This document shows positions 45,334 through 57,823 of a stretch of 64,000 bases of DNA, in pieces. Numbering within the stretch: position 1 is the stretch's first letter; every line of letters begins with the position of its first letter. The position numbers and the translations under genes were made by a program. The stretch comes from Kingdonia uniflora (taxonomy: Eukaryota > Streptophyta > Magnoliopsida > Ranunculales > Circaeasteraceae), in contig JACGCM010000560.1 in the NCBI GenBank assembly GCA_014058105.1, forward strand, positions 2,976,001 to 3,040,000, written 5' to 3'. The notes under the pieces are model-generated. The model ran no database searches. It was not told the DNA's origin and was given only the letters and a program-made list of their open reading frames with translations.

Positions 45334-46880
45334 TTGCAGATTCAAGCGCAAGAGACTATCAGAATGTTGCGATCTGGCACCTCTCAGGATAAAGAAACCA
45401 AGCTTCTACCTGAGTTGAGCAATCGCCGGCTTGGGATCTCATTCGAAGATTATGACATTAGTCATGTAAAATTTCCACATCATGATGTATTAGTCATAAT
45501 GCTCAAGATGAAGAAGTTTGTCATGTATACAATGATGATTGATACTAGAAGTGGTATTGAGATTCTCTTTCAGAGCTCAATCGACAAGATGGGATTGGTC
45601 GATCAAGTTATTCCAAGTTACACCGATATCAGTGGATTCACTAGGTCCAAAGAAGAACGAGTAGGAAAGATCATTTTACCTATTATCGCAGGACCAACCA
45701 CAATCGACGTTGTATTCTATGCCACCAATATCAAATCTTGTTATCTCGGGATTATGGGCCACTGCTGGATTCACAACATGGAAGCAATCACTTTCACCTA
45801 TTATCAAGTACTCCGCTTCAAACACAATAATGGTATCTATGAAATCAATAGTAGTCAAATGCTTTTTTGAGCTTGTGAGAATACCATCTCGGCCATTCTA
45901 GATACCTTAGACAGATACGCTGTATAATAATTACACAAAGCTGATCGCCTTGATGATCAACCTTCAACAGAAGAGCCTACAAAATATACCAGCATTGATG
46001 AACCTAGCAGAGGTACTTTTATCGGTACCAAGCTGGCCCAGCACGATAAGGATGTTCTCATTCAATTCTTACGACTGAATCAAGACGTCTTTGCGTGAAC
46101 TTTCAAAGAAATACCTGGGGTTGATCCGAGCAAGGCATGTCACAAATTGGCCATCAACATCAACGCCATGGCAGTCAAACAAAAACAACGACGACTAACA
46201 CCTCATCTTCGAGATGAAGTAATTGAGAAATTGATTAAAGTGGGATTCTTTCGAAAAGCCAAGTATCCAGATTGGATATCCAGCATTGTCATTGTCCCAA
46301 AGAAGATTGGAAAAGTCTGAGTTTGTGTAGATTTCATTGATCTAAACAAACACACTCCAAAAGATAGTTTCTTTCTTCCCAATATCCATTAAATTCTTGA
46401 TTCCATGGTAAGTAACGAACTCCTATCTATGATGGACACTGCATCTGGATACAATCAGATTCCTCTCTTGAAAGAAGATCAAGAAAAAACCACTTTTATC
46501 ACCGAAAGAGGACTTTACTGCTACAAAGTCATACCCTTTAGACTAAAAAATGCAGGCGCGACATAAATGGTTGATGACTATTATGTTCAAAGCACATCTT
46601 GGGAAAATCGTGGAAGTCTATATTGATGATATCTTGTGCAAGAACATACAGTCAATCAACCACATCATAGATTTTAACATAATATTCAACATTCTTCCAT
46701 CTTACAAGATGCGACTCAATCCTGATAAGTGTCAATTCATAGTGCATTCAGGTCAATTTCTTGGCCATTTTATCTGTAATAAGGGGATTGAGGTCGATGT
46801 GAATCAAATTCAAGCTCTTCTCAACATGCCATCTCAAAATACAATGAAAGACGTACAAAAACTTGCTGACTAGATTGCAA
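45334..46880 (+). pseudogene. Protease and reverse transcriptase of element B
   Basis: The protease frame (45334-45870) has MMIDTRSGIEILF, where the active-site DTG has become DTR (45541-45549), and later CYLGIMGHCWIHNMEA. The RT follows: HLRDEVIEKLIKVGFFRKAK, VCVDFIDLNKHTPKDSFFLP, then the catalytic YIDD at 46619-46630 in VEVYIDDILCKN and LNPDKCQFIVHSGQFLGHFI. In-frame stops at 46095-46097 (expected Trp) and 46318-46320 (expected Arg) and a frame slip near 46550 disable it. Confidence 0.9.
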
Positions 46881-46889
46881 CTATCAGCC

Positions 46890-47990
46890 GATTGGTTTTT
46901 AAATATTTAGATCACTGTCGTTGGCTATTTCTACTACGCAGTTGTACCAAGCATGAAAATATTTAGCCCAATACTGAGATCTAATGGACATTAGAATGTG
47001 AGGTAGCTTTTCAAGAACTCAAAACCTATTTGGGGAAGTCTCCCATCATGAGCACCCCAGTAGATAATGAGGAACTGATCATCTGCCTAGCAGTTATAAA
47101 TACTTTTATCAGCTCGGTTCTCATTTGACTTGATGAGAAAATCAGAAAATAAGCCCACTTTATCAGCAAAACCTTCACTCTAGCGGAGACAAGGTATTCT
47201 AAAATCGAGAGACTCCTTCTAACTCTTATTTATACTTCACATAAACTTAAGCACTACTTCTAAGCTCACTCAGTCAAAGTCATGACGAAGTACCCACTCC
47301 GGAAAGTTTTATCTAAGAAAGAATATCTAGGAGAGTGCAACAATGGTCAGCCAGTTTGAGAGAACATGATATCAAGTTTGAAAAATGACATTTAGAAAAG
47401 GATCAGGCCGCTGCCGATATTCTTGCGGATTTTCCAGTGGAAAATCCCAAGTGGGAGGAGCACGATCCTAACCTTGCAGAAGTAATTACAGAAGATCCAC
47501 TGACCAAAGCATTTAACTAGCGTATTGAATAGGTTACAAGGAAAGGCTGGAAACTTCTTTCAGATGGTTCAGCAAGACCCGCAGGGTCAGGAATTAGAAT
47601 TGTATTGATTACCACTTCCAATGACAGAATCGAGAAATCAATCCGTCTAGATTTTGAAGCCTCCAACAATGTCACCGAATACGAAGCTCTCATTCATGGA
47701 CTCGACCTCGCACTTGAGCTTGGCGTCCCAGAGCTCTTAGTCTACACAGATTCTCTACTCATCGTCCGCCATTACTTTGAGCAATACAAGAAGAATGGTA
47801 AGATGATCGAATATGCAGCCCTCGTTGCAGATTGGATGAGCCAGTTTGTGAAAGTAACTCTTGATTATATTCTTCGAGGTAAAAATAGACAAGCCGATTC
47901 CTTGGCTTATCTAGTCGGGGTCTTGGGTACAGAAGCTAGATATATTCAGATCGAAGTGATATCAACCTCCAGCATTGATCGACATTCTGT
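46890..47990 (+). pseudogene. RNase H and archaeal-type RNase H of element B
   Basis: The first RNase H has SKTFTLAETRYSKIERLLLT and VMTKYPLRKVLSKKE, with CAA-to-TAA stops such as 47261-47263. The second, archaeal-type module begins at LLSDGSARPAGSGIRIVLIT (about 47555) and continues ASNNVTEYEALIHGLDLALE, VYTDSLLIVRHYF and GKNRQADSLAYLVGVLGTEA. It keeps the Asp, Glu and Asp residues expected of an active site in that part. This double RNase H is typical of Tat elements. Confidence 0.88.
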
Positions 47991-49264
47991 ATGCACGATG
48001 AGCACTGGGGGCGATAACGAGGAAGACGACGATTGGTGAAAGCCCTTTATTGCCTTCCTCGGCCCAAAGAACGAATGTAACAGGCCCCTTCTAACAGATT
48101 CAAAAGTGCGCCGACAGTTAATCAAAAATTTGAAACGCTATACAGTTCAAAACGGTTTTTTATATCACCGTTCAGTCATGGGGCCTTATCTCAAGTGCCT
48201 CACCAGGAATAAAGTAGACAAATTGCTCAAGGATTTACATGAAGGAACTTGCGGCTCCCATGCCGCGGGTCGATCACTCGCAAACAGAGCAATTACACAA
48301 GGAGTATTCTGGCCAGGCATGTGCAAGCAAGCAGAAGAGTACTCACACAAATGCGACATATCTCAACGATCTCTGAGGACGAGATCGTCGATTCGTGCCT
48401 CTGCACTCGAACTACATGCAAGCAAGGTGTTCTGGTCATTCAAAAGATGGGCGCTCGATCTCTTCAGTAAATTTCATTATACTCCAAGTAACCGACGATA
48501 TCTACTCATGGCTACAAATTATTTTACAAAATAGGTGGAAGCAGTTCCACTCTATCAAGCTAGAGAAGAAGAGGTCATTTTTATTTAGAAGCACATTATT
48601 ACTCGGTTTGGATGCCCCAACCTAATTCGAGTCGATAATGGGCCATAATTCGTTGGAGAAAAAGTCGTAGCTTTCCTTAACAAACACAACATCATCCATT
48701 CACCATCCAATCTCTACTACCCTCAAGGCAATGGCCAAGCCAAAATAACCAACAAAACCATCATGGATGGACTCAAGAAAAAGCTTAACTCACAGATTAG
48801 AAGAAACTAGATGCGAGAACTCCCTCATGTCTTACGGGCATACCCTACTACTCCACATCAATCTACCGGTTGTACCCCATTACTCCTCACTTATCGCACA
48901 GAAGCTGTCATTCTAGCAGAATACCACCATCCAGTCAAAGATCATAAGCTTACCGATGAAGAAAATGAGTTCGAATTGGCCTGCAACATGAATTGGATTG
49001 ATAAAACTAGGAAACGCGCTATTGCCAACCTAGGTCGATATCACCATATGTTGGCCAGTTCGTACAATAGTAGAGTCCAAAGCTGTACTTTCCAAATTGA
49101 GGATCTCGTCCTCAGTGAAATCCTTCAACACAGAAAAGAGGCACATTCTGGGAAACTGATTATTGGCCAAACGGGTCTGGGATCATATTATCTCATGATA
49201 GAGCAAGGAGTTTGAATCCTAAATCCATTGAACACTAGGCGACTGAAACGTTACTATCATTAAG
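47991..49264 (+). pseudogene. Integrase of element B
   Basis: The zinc-finger region reads LHEGTCGSHAAGRSLANRAI then WPGMCKQAEEYSHKCDISQR, in which the last Cys of HHCC is Ser. The core has WALDLFSKF (first Asp), NLIRVDNGP (second Asp, near 48630) and YYPQGNGQAKITNKTIMDGL, with Lys at 48742-48744 in place of the third catalytic acid. The C-terminal part reads HVLRAYPTTPHQSTGCTPLL, then LLTYRTEAVILAEYHHPV, and stops after NTRRLKRYYH. There is no chromodomain. Confidence 0.9.
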
Positions 49265-49418
49265 TCCCCCACTACTCCACTTCAAATTTTTTATTTTTTC
49301 CATTCCAAATGTGAGATTTCATCTCCATATAATGTATATTCTATTCTTTTCAACAAAAACTTCCAAGTTTTTTCCCAGAATACTCTCTACTTATGCAGAC
49401 ATTACATAGTTTAAAGCA

Positions 49419-49770
49419 AAGGTAACACTAGCTTTTAATCGACCTCTATACCGATTAAAGCAAAGGTAAAACTAGCCTTCAATCCAACTTTATACATACT
49501 TTGTGATTAAAATGAAGGTAATACATGCTTTTAATCAAAGAACTCTACGAGACACAAGATAAAGTAAAGGTAAAACTAGTTTTTATGTCTCAATATGGCT
49601 GTAACAATTATACTAATTAAAGCAAAGGTAAAACTAGCTTTCAATCGAACTCTATGCATACTTTGCGATTAAAATGAAGGTAATACTAGTTTTTAATCAA
49701 AGAACTCTATCAAACATAAGATAAAGCAAAGGTAAAACTAGCTTTCATCTCTCAATATGTCTGCGATAGA
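49419..49770. repeat. Tandem repeat, about 160-bp monomer, two copies (element B)
   Basis: taaagcaaaggtaaaactag recurs at about 49456 and 49617 (161 bp apart), with partial copies on each side. It corresponds to the four-copy array of element A (7511-8150), at the same place between pol and aORF1. Confidence 0.82.
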
Positions 49771-49797
49771 AACTTTTATAGGTTACATATACAGCCA

Positions 49798-52700
49798 CTA
49801 CAAAGGATTCTTCTCTACTGATGGGAGGTCAGCTACGCTTTCCCCTACAGCAGGAGGACGATTAGCCATAAAATTTCGGACTCGAGCAGCTACTGTAATC
49901 CTGCCTTGCTCTACCATTTCAGAAGGTCGAGAACCTAACTCCGTTTTCTTGGAGTTCATACAGTTTCTTTGATCTGCATCAGCTCTATAAATGCATCTTC
50001 TACCCGACAAACAGTCGTGCAAGGTATCTCTCTCTAACTTAAGCCTTCTAACTTCCTCTACTAAATAGGTGATCACTGCCATTAACATCGCTGAGCGCGA
50101 TACTTCGGACATAACTGCCTTGGAAAAATTCACTCTCACTTTTTGAAGGCGCTCTTGCAACTTCTTGTATCATGCTTCATGTCATTTTATTAGACTTTCT
50201 ATGCATGACATAATATTTCCATGCTCCTTTTCCTTCACCTCTGCTTTATCTGACTCAGCTTGGAGCTTCGTCCTCAATTCTGCTACCTGGGCACGAAGTT
50301 CCTCAAGCTCTTTGTCTAAACCTACCCCAATAGGGGATTTCTTTAACAAATCATCTTTTTTCCTTATCAAGATATCCTTACCCCTAATCACCCACTTTAA
50401 TTCCTATTCCCTGACAAGAGCAACATCCAACTTACATTGGTACTCCCTTAACCACTCATTTCCCTTTTGTACGTAACCTTGAGTACGAGCTACATTTTCC
50501 TTCAGCTCTCTAATTCGAGCTGATAGGCTAACCATATCCTCTTGAACAATGAAGACCCTGGCATCACCCTTATTCTTCTACAAGCGCTTTCCAGCCTCGA
50601 GATTTTTGACGAGCAAATTGGCCAGAGCCAAATTGTCCTTCAATTGTGTCACCCTCTAATTCAACTCATCACAACTTCTTTGCACTAATCGTAACTCTAT
50701 ATCTTTAACAGGTAAAGCTGCAGTCAACTGCTTAACCGCAATTTTAGAGTTAGATAGGTCATCTCGAGCTCTCTTCAGCTCGCTATCATTCTCAATCATT
50801 TTATTCTTCAATCGCCCCAGTTCGCTCCTGGTACTCACTAAATCAGCTCGAGTCTGCTATTGTTTGTCCGTTTGGCTGATCATTTTGTCCTTCAAACTGG
50901 CCATTAAATGGTATAACTCTTTCTCTTATGTTTCTAACGCCTGGATACAACATCGAGACATACCCGCCTCCTTACTCTTTACCATCAGTGCATCATTCTG
51001 GCTTTTGAGCTTTGTTGTATCTTCCTTCCTCTCCGCGAGCTCTTTTTGCCCCTTACTAATTTTGGCACCCTTCTCCACGATCTTCCGACTGAGGTCGTCA
51101 ACAGTTTGTATTGCCTTGACGAACTTAAAATATACCTTTACGTGTTGATCTTCCCTATCTTCGTTTGCCTTTCTCATTCTATCAAACTCCGTCGTAAACT
51201 CTTGTTTATATTGATGTGTCTCTTCTTCGCTCAAGCGAACTGACTCCAGTTCAACCTACATGACAAATTCATTACAACAAGTTTGATTCAAGAACACTCA
51301 ATCAATACATACAGGAATCTTATTTCTTACAAATTTCTATTTTTTGACATCTACTGTGTAAAAATGCTTTTAAACTTAAGGTTGAAGTATGATCCCAATT
51401 CGATAAATAATAACATATACTTCAAATTCCAAGGTACACATTCTCTATATTTTAACTTTTTCAACATTTAGATATTATCTATATATAGTTGAGTACCATA
51501 GCCAGGGCCGGTGCTAGGGTTTAGGGTGCCCAAAGCAAATCATGAAAATGGGCCCTGTAGTTTAAATATAAATTGATGCACCAAAGGATGGTACGACAAA
51601 TTTGCAAAGCAAACAACAAATTTGAGGTTAAAAATAGTTACAAATTAATTTAATCAAGAGTTGGTCATTGTTAGAAATGTCTCGAGGAATTTCTTTTGGA
51701 TAACAGAAAATGATATATTTTCAAAAATCATTAGCGAGACAAAAGTATAATAGGAGATAACTTCCAGATCTAAGAAAGTAAAGAACATAAAGTAAAACTG
51801 TAATGATGAGTTCAAAAAGTTGAAACTCAAGACCTCCATTTTCAACAGTCCTACTTTAAACTATGAAAGAGGAACTAGCCTCATGAAAGAGAAGGAGGAG
51901 ATAGTAGATAAGAGATGCACAAACCTTATTTGAGAGAGAGATACTTAACCAAAAAAGAAGAAAAGGGAGACGAGATGAGATAAAATAAAATTTTAATGTG
52001 AGAGAGATATTCTCCATGAAAAGTAGGGTTTTAAAGATATTTGCTTGAATTACTAAAACATCCTTAATATAATAATGGAAATACTTTGTATACTTGTAAT
52101 TTTGAATATGATAGAGGGTAAAAATAGATTTCTCAAAAAGAATGCTTAGATTTAACAAAATCTTACCTGTCAAAATCAAACTTTTATTGGGATTTTGGGG
52201 CCCTATGGCAAAGTGAGGCCCAAAGCGGGCGTTTGACGGCCTTACCTTAGCGCCGTCCTTGACCATAGCCCCTAAACTATTAGCATGTTTTTGGTCTATC
52301 TCTATACTATAATTTTTACTTTATAGCTCTAAATTAATAAAATATACAAGTCAAATATTTCTTGCTCTTCTCTAATCTGTAGCTCCGCTTGCGAAGTCAA
52401 TAGGGACGTCAAAGAGTCTTTCTCCTTAGCGAGCTTATTCTTTAATTATTTTATTCTGAGGCGCATATCCTTATGTTCCTACAAACAAGGTTTACAAACA
52501 TCACTTAGCCTATATAAATTTATCATACAATAATCCATACAATTATAGTTCACAAACCCCTCATAATCACACAACCACAAAGTCAACAATTTTACTCTAC
52601 CTTCTCATTCTTATTATCTGGGTTCACAATATCATCCCCTTAGCTCTCTCGCTCAGTTTGGGGAGATACACCATCCAGCCCTCTTACAACTCCAGTCCCA

Positions 52701-54431
52701 TCAACTTCATCCTCCTCCTCTTTAACATAGGTATCCTCCATAATATCATTCACCTCATCTTTGGAGTACCCCATTTTGAGGAGGTGGCACTCAAGTCTGT
52801 CACGCTGGCCTACCACCTCGTTAAGATTCTTCTGTGATTCTTCTGTCAGCTCGATATTCTCCACCTCTTGTACAACCTTCAAAGAAGCCAGTTGCTTCTC
52901 CTCTCGAACCAAATTTGACTTTAATCGAGATACCTTCTTCTCAAGTTTATGCTTGACTTTCTCCTCCACCATCCTAAGGCAGATCCCCTTCATCAAACGA
53001 GCAGCCTACAAAAAAAATCAAACACATTTTAAGCTCGAATCACCATGCAGAATTCAGAAAAGCATTACAATCATCAAATTGACCACTTTGCTCATCTCCT
53101 CCACACTCTTGCGAGCTGTAAGCCTCGTCCTATCCTCTATAACTCTCAACTCGTTTTCCTTACCAGGTCAATTCTCTGCGACTTTTGCCCCAGTCAGTTG
53201 AGAAGGAAGGTCAACCTCTCTCTTTTTTGCCTCTCCCTCGACCTCATCACTCCCCATGGTTCTAAATGTCGAGCCACGCTTCAACATCATCTTTTTTGGA
53301 AATACCCGAGCTAACTTGCTCGACGTGGTAGACTCTGACACATCCGCGAAATCCACTGCAGAGGCCTTTGGCAAAACCACTCATTTATCTCCATCAGCTC
53401 CCTTCTTCTTATTGCCACCAACACCCGCTATTAGTTTCATTGCTTGAGACTTTTAAACTTTCTCAGACCTGCTGTTAGCTCATTTATTTCTATTAATGCC
53501 GAGGTCTTTCAACACTACCACGAGCTCAACCCCTTCCTAAGCAATAACATCTAACAGGGACTTCATCTTATTCACCTTTGACTGAGGACCTGTCAAACAA
53601 CAAACACATTATCAACAACAGAGCAACATTCAATTTAACCAATTTGAGATTATACATTATTTCACTTACTTTTCTTTATAGTTTTATACATAAGTTTCAT
53701 AGGTTCTTCGTCATCTCTTTGAAGATAATCACCTATCACCCAAATCACATTATCATTCCATATTCGACTTGTTGAATTCAGATAGAAGAAAAGAGGTCGA
53801 GTCGAGCTCATAAAAAAATATGCCACCCTACCTGCAAAATAATTTTTCAATCCATAAAACTGCAAACATCTTCAAGAGATATTCTCTTATCCACCTCATT
53901 CTCCTCCTACAACTTATTTAAACTCTCACAGACATTTATTACCTCCCACATGTTCCCGTTCAACTGGGCAGGATATTCCCCTATGATATTCATTTTCCCT
54001 TTCATAAGATTGCTAAGGGAAAAATTTAACCCATACTCCAACAGAGACAGGTAGCACAAAAAATCCTCTTCCAGGTCGCCCTAGACATTCCTATCATAAT
54101 ACTCAAAAGAGATTGATTTGTCTAACCCCCTATCCGATTTCTCTATCTATAAATTAGCCAACTGAAAGAAATGTTCCTCCCCAGATTCTTCTATGCAACT
54201 TTGAAGCTGTCTACCGGCATGTTCAATAAAGTTTCCCCATCTTCCCCCTATAAGAACCCTAGATCTACAAAACTCTCTAAATACATCAGAGTTTAGAGGG
54301 TATGATACCAATTGTCCAGGGAAATCTAGAAATTGAACCACTCCTACTTCGTTCTCCCTATCAGATTCAACATTATCAAACTCAGCGGAACGACCAGAGG
54401 TCGATGCCTCCATCATTGGGGAAGTCTCCAT
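49798..54431 (-). pseudogene. aORF1, spliced antisense coiled-coil gene of element B
   Basis: It starts at the ATG complementing 54429-54431 (METSPMMEASTSGRSAEFDN) and runs on the minus strand. The first coding exon, through IGGRWGNFIEHAGRQLQSCI and YFFMSSTRPLFFYLNSTSRI, ends at a donor AAA|GTAAGT near 53668. Conserved acceptors are ttttttgtag|GCTGC (exon from 53005) and tgtcatgtag|GTTGA (exon from 51255). The remainder is Lys/Glu-rich coiled coil, ending near 49798 with PPAVGESVADLPSVEKNPL. Element A has the same exon plan. A 759-bp hAT-type element sits in one intron. An HMM search for Transposase_28 is the test of the N-terminal family. Confidence 0.78.
51503..52261. mobile_element. Non-autonomous hAT-type element nested in an aORF1 intron
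   Basis: 759 bp. The left end is CAGGGCCGGTGCTAGGG; the right end read inward is CAAGGACGGCGCTAAGG. The perfect 8-bp target duplication accatagc lies at 51495-51502 and 52262-52269. It has no transposase. The 8-bp duplication and the CAGGGCCGG end identify a hAT element. It is younger than element B. Confidence 0.93.
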
Positions 54432-54903
54432 CTCAACTACAAATCTAAGATGAGGTTTGGTTCAACACAAATGCTCATGCTCGATCTACATACAGGTCCA
54501 GATATTATATCATTATCATTTACACATACATCATACATATACGTATATCATTCGCATCTCTTTTATATATATATCAAACAGATTTTTATCGGTTACAATA
54601 AATAATAATTTTTCGAAATTTAAAAACCACGAAAATCTTTTAAAAATCATATTCACAATATCGCGATCATCTATTACCCTTCAACATCTGAAAATGAATA
54701 TGAAGTGGCACCAAATCCTTCCTTCACAGCGCTGCTATACAAACACCTTCGAAACTCAGTCTTCGCAACCTTATCTCGCCTTGATTGTTGATCACTCTAG
54801 TCTAATCTCTCACAAGAATCTCTGCTATTTTTTCTCTTTCCTCCCTTACTGTTCTTCAATTTTTTAGAAATTGATAAACATTTCAATGATGAAGATGAAG
54901 CAT

Positions 54904-54911
54904 TATTTATA
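54904..54911 (-). promoter_or_regulatory. TATA box of antisense gene aORF1 (element B)
   Basis: On the minus strand it is TATAAATA followed by atgcttcatcttc. It is the counterpart of 3059-3066 in element A. It lies about 470 bp upstream of the aORF1 ATG, and a 5'-UTR intron ends at gatttgtag just before that ATG. Confidence 0.65.
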
Positions 54912-55373
54912 ATTTATCTCTCTAACTATTGACAATTATTGGGTCTCGCATGAGTCACCGTCAATTTTGCAGCCGAGACGTTCCTTCCACAATTAATGTC
55001 AGACATTTTACACATTTTCGGTGAAAGCACCTTTCCATCATTGCCCCATGTTATATTTTAATATATTTTCATCTCTCCTGCCCAAATCTTTTTCTGACCT
55101 CCCCACACTTATGATGACTCAACACTTATATGCAATCAAACTTTCCCTGTAATAATACGAGAGACAAAAAAATCAAAGCTACCTGCCTTTTAAATTCTTA
55201 CTTCTACTACTTATAGAAGTGCTGACGTCATTTCCAAAGCTCTCACATTTCAAAATTTCAAATTCTTTATTCAAAAAAGTTATAACAACATTTGCAACAA
55301 AGAAGGATAAATTCAAAACTTTATTCTTATTACATTCCCTTTATAGTTATTCGACCACATACATTTCACTTCC

Positions 55374-56887
55374 TCACATATAATTATACATAAAACATCC
55401 CCGATGTCCTGGGGAGCCACACCTAATCAGTTCGCCTCCAGCAATCCTCACATCTTCCAACTTGATCTCTTCTTTAGTAATTAGCCTCACAACCTCTTTT
55501 TGAGCTGAAGGCTCCATAATCACTTCCCAAAATAGCTTCTCGTAGAAGCGATGTCCTAACTTAAGTTCTCTACCCATCTAATCTAAACCTTTAAACTGAT
55601 ATTCGGACACTGGCAAGTTAGTATTATAATCTAGCAAGCCAAATATCCGCTCTCGCACTTCAGCTATTTTTATCGCCAAACGTCCCTCAATGACATGACA
55701 AATTCTCTCAGATCGAGTCCACACCATCTTTTATGTCTTCCTTCTATCTATACTCATTTCCCCTATTTATGCAAGTTTCTAGATCACTTCAAATCCCCCA
55801 CATTATGTATGCTATATTCTATTTTTCCACAACCGCAAACCCTAATATCCCGATAAGAAATTATTTGAACTTATCTAAACATGTCGACCTCTTTGAATTC
55901 GACCTACCTCATTTCAAACTTATTTTCCCCAAATATAATATTTTAAAGAGATCTCCCTGAGCTTGAATTTCCAATTCCTACATATTCTAAATCTTCTGCA
56001 GTTATCTCCCCCAATAATTATAAGTTATTCAGTTTAAAATAAGTATTTGCACATCTATTATTTCACAAGCATATTTTTACAGCTCGATTGCTATAATATA
56101 CTTTGTAGTTCAATCTTATTTATTACATTTTATTCTCTATTCAGAAATCTTAGAATTACTAATAACTCAATTTTAATAACAATAGTCTTTCAGGTACTTT
56201 ATAGATAACAAGACTTTCAGGTACTTTTTAGATAACAAATCCATCACTTCAATTGTCTTAAGTGATGTTTCACTTTGAGAATCTTCTAAAGAAAAGCAGG
56301 CATTGAAAAACATATAACATCTTCCTTTCCCCAAGTTTGTTCGAACTTTAGGCATAGAATCAAACTTCAAATGGAAACTATGAAAGAAAGAAGTCAGTGC
56401 TTGAACCAACTCTTCAAACAGAAGGTCTTCTTAGATAAAAGAAATGATGATGGTGTAGAAACAGACTTCCAATCTCTACCCCCTTTCTCTACTACCACCA
56501 TTGTCTCCTCTACAACCACCACCATCAGTGAGTTGGTGGAGATGAAAGAAGGCCCTCCCTTAGAATCCAATCCTACACAGGATACTGGCGGTACTGCCCA
56601 GCAGTTACACCGGTCCCCACATCTATCTCTTCAACCTTATCCTCCGCAAGAATGCATAGACACCTCCAACGTTGCTCGCCTGTCAAGACAACATAGTAAA
56701 ATCTCTACATACAGTAAAAATCTACTTCAACTTTAGTCGCTTCTTCTTCCGACATACCCTGATACGTCGGTGGAATGGGAATGGGGATGAGCATCTCCAA
56801 GGATTGGTCACCAAAGTATCTCAACATAAATGTTTGTACTTCCGCAGAGACTTTATCTTCATAAACTATTCTCTGGGTATTCACCAT
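55374..56887 (-). pseudogene. aORF2, antisense reading region of element B
   Basis: A small open frame from the ATG complementing 56885-56887 (MVNTQRIVYEDKVSAEVQTF...) to TAG at 56705 holds MLRYFGDQSLEMLIPIPIPP and TYQGMSEEEATKVEVDFYCM. Downstream on the minus strand are MVQALTSFFHSFHLKFDSMP (56409 on) and a block from RERICHVIEGRLAIKIAEVR to GSPGHRGCFMYNYM (about 55710-55374). The same three blocks occur in order in element A. They look like exons of one gene. The product is not recognised. Confidence 0.52.
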
Positions 56888-57213
56888 TATAAATCTAGAC
56901 TTCCAGAAATTTTTCAACAAACAACACGCTTTGCCAGAATCCTCGGTACAGGTACTATTTATATAACCCTTATATTTAATGCACAGGTAAGTTTCCAAAG
57001 TAGTCATCATTCAATACAGAGCCACTTTCAGAGCCCCAAGCGTCACATACATCAATATCTTTATTATCATTCAATGCAGATACATCTATCCATACAAAAA
57101 TACCCATTTTCCATACTAGTGAAATCAACATTAACTACGTCATATTTTTTCAACTTCTAACAACCCATATCCCCAGATTCTTTCTCATCCAAAGCAACTT
57201 GTGACTTTAGTTA

Positions 57214-57225
57214 TGAGGGGGCGAT
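57214..57225 (+). other. Polypurine tract of element B
   Basis: atgagggggcga directly precedes the 3' LTR start TGTAGGGACC at 57226. Confidence 0.8.
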
Positions 57226-57818
57226 TGTAGGGACCTAACTCTCAACCTAACCCAATTCGAACTACCCCCATATCAGACTCTGGAATTTTACCCGTGACAT
57301 GAACAATCACTATTGATACCTATACCACGAACTGATGAAGAATGTGGATCAAGTACAATAGAAAAACATGAATAAGTCAAAAATACCTATCTCATATAAA
57401 CTTAACAGTTACTCAGTCAACCGCCACTTACCTCATTATTCGGAGAACATACTTCAACATGATAACAAACTGTGGGCAATGCCTATATAAGGATAAAGTT
57501 CTAGAAGAGACAAGGACCAGAAAAATATATGAGAAATTATCAAGAAAACTAGATTTTCTAAATTCTCAAACACCAAATTTCTTATTTATAAGATCAAGAA
57601 TTTCTAGTTTGAGTGATCACTTGTAATAAGATATCAGCCTCAAATAATTAAAGTTACTGTTACTAAAACCCTAACCTTGAGGTCTTAGTTTTTTACCTAT
57701 TCTTTTCCACGCTAAACTACATGTGTTATTTCATGCTCTATATTAGTTTTTGTCACAGGAACATTAGTGCAAGAGCTAATTCCAAGCCATCACGATCTTA
57801 CGGAATTAGGCAATTACA
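57226..57818 (+). repeat. 3' LTR of element B
   Basis: 593 bp, TGTAGGGACC...GGCAATTACA, followed by the target duplication aaccc. The promoter stretch GCCTATATAAGG is kept (about 57480). It differs from the 5' LTR at many sites, largely C/T and G/A changes. Confidence 0.93.
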
Positions 57819-57823
57819 AACCC

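Larger units (their letters stand above)
42995..57818 (+). mobile_element. Ty3/gypsy Tat-type LTR retrotransposon, element B (decayed)
   Basis: The LTRs lie at 42995-43592 and 57226-57818, with the perfect 5-bp target duplication aaccc at 42990-42994 and 57819-57823. The order is primer binding site, gag, PR, RT, RNase H, archaeal-type RNase H, integrase, tandem repeats, antisense aORF1, antisense aORF2, polypurine tract and LTR. It is about 14.8 kb with one nested 759-bp hAT-type element (51503-52261). It is the same family as element A in inverse orientation, so the window holds a 25-kb segment between two large inverted repeats. Confidence 0.95.

Noticed and set aside
49757..53775. Plus-strand open frames between pol and the 3' LTR of element B
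   Set aside because: They are shadows of the minus-strand aORF1 exons and are not conserved in element A.
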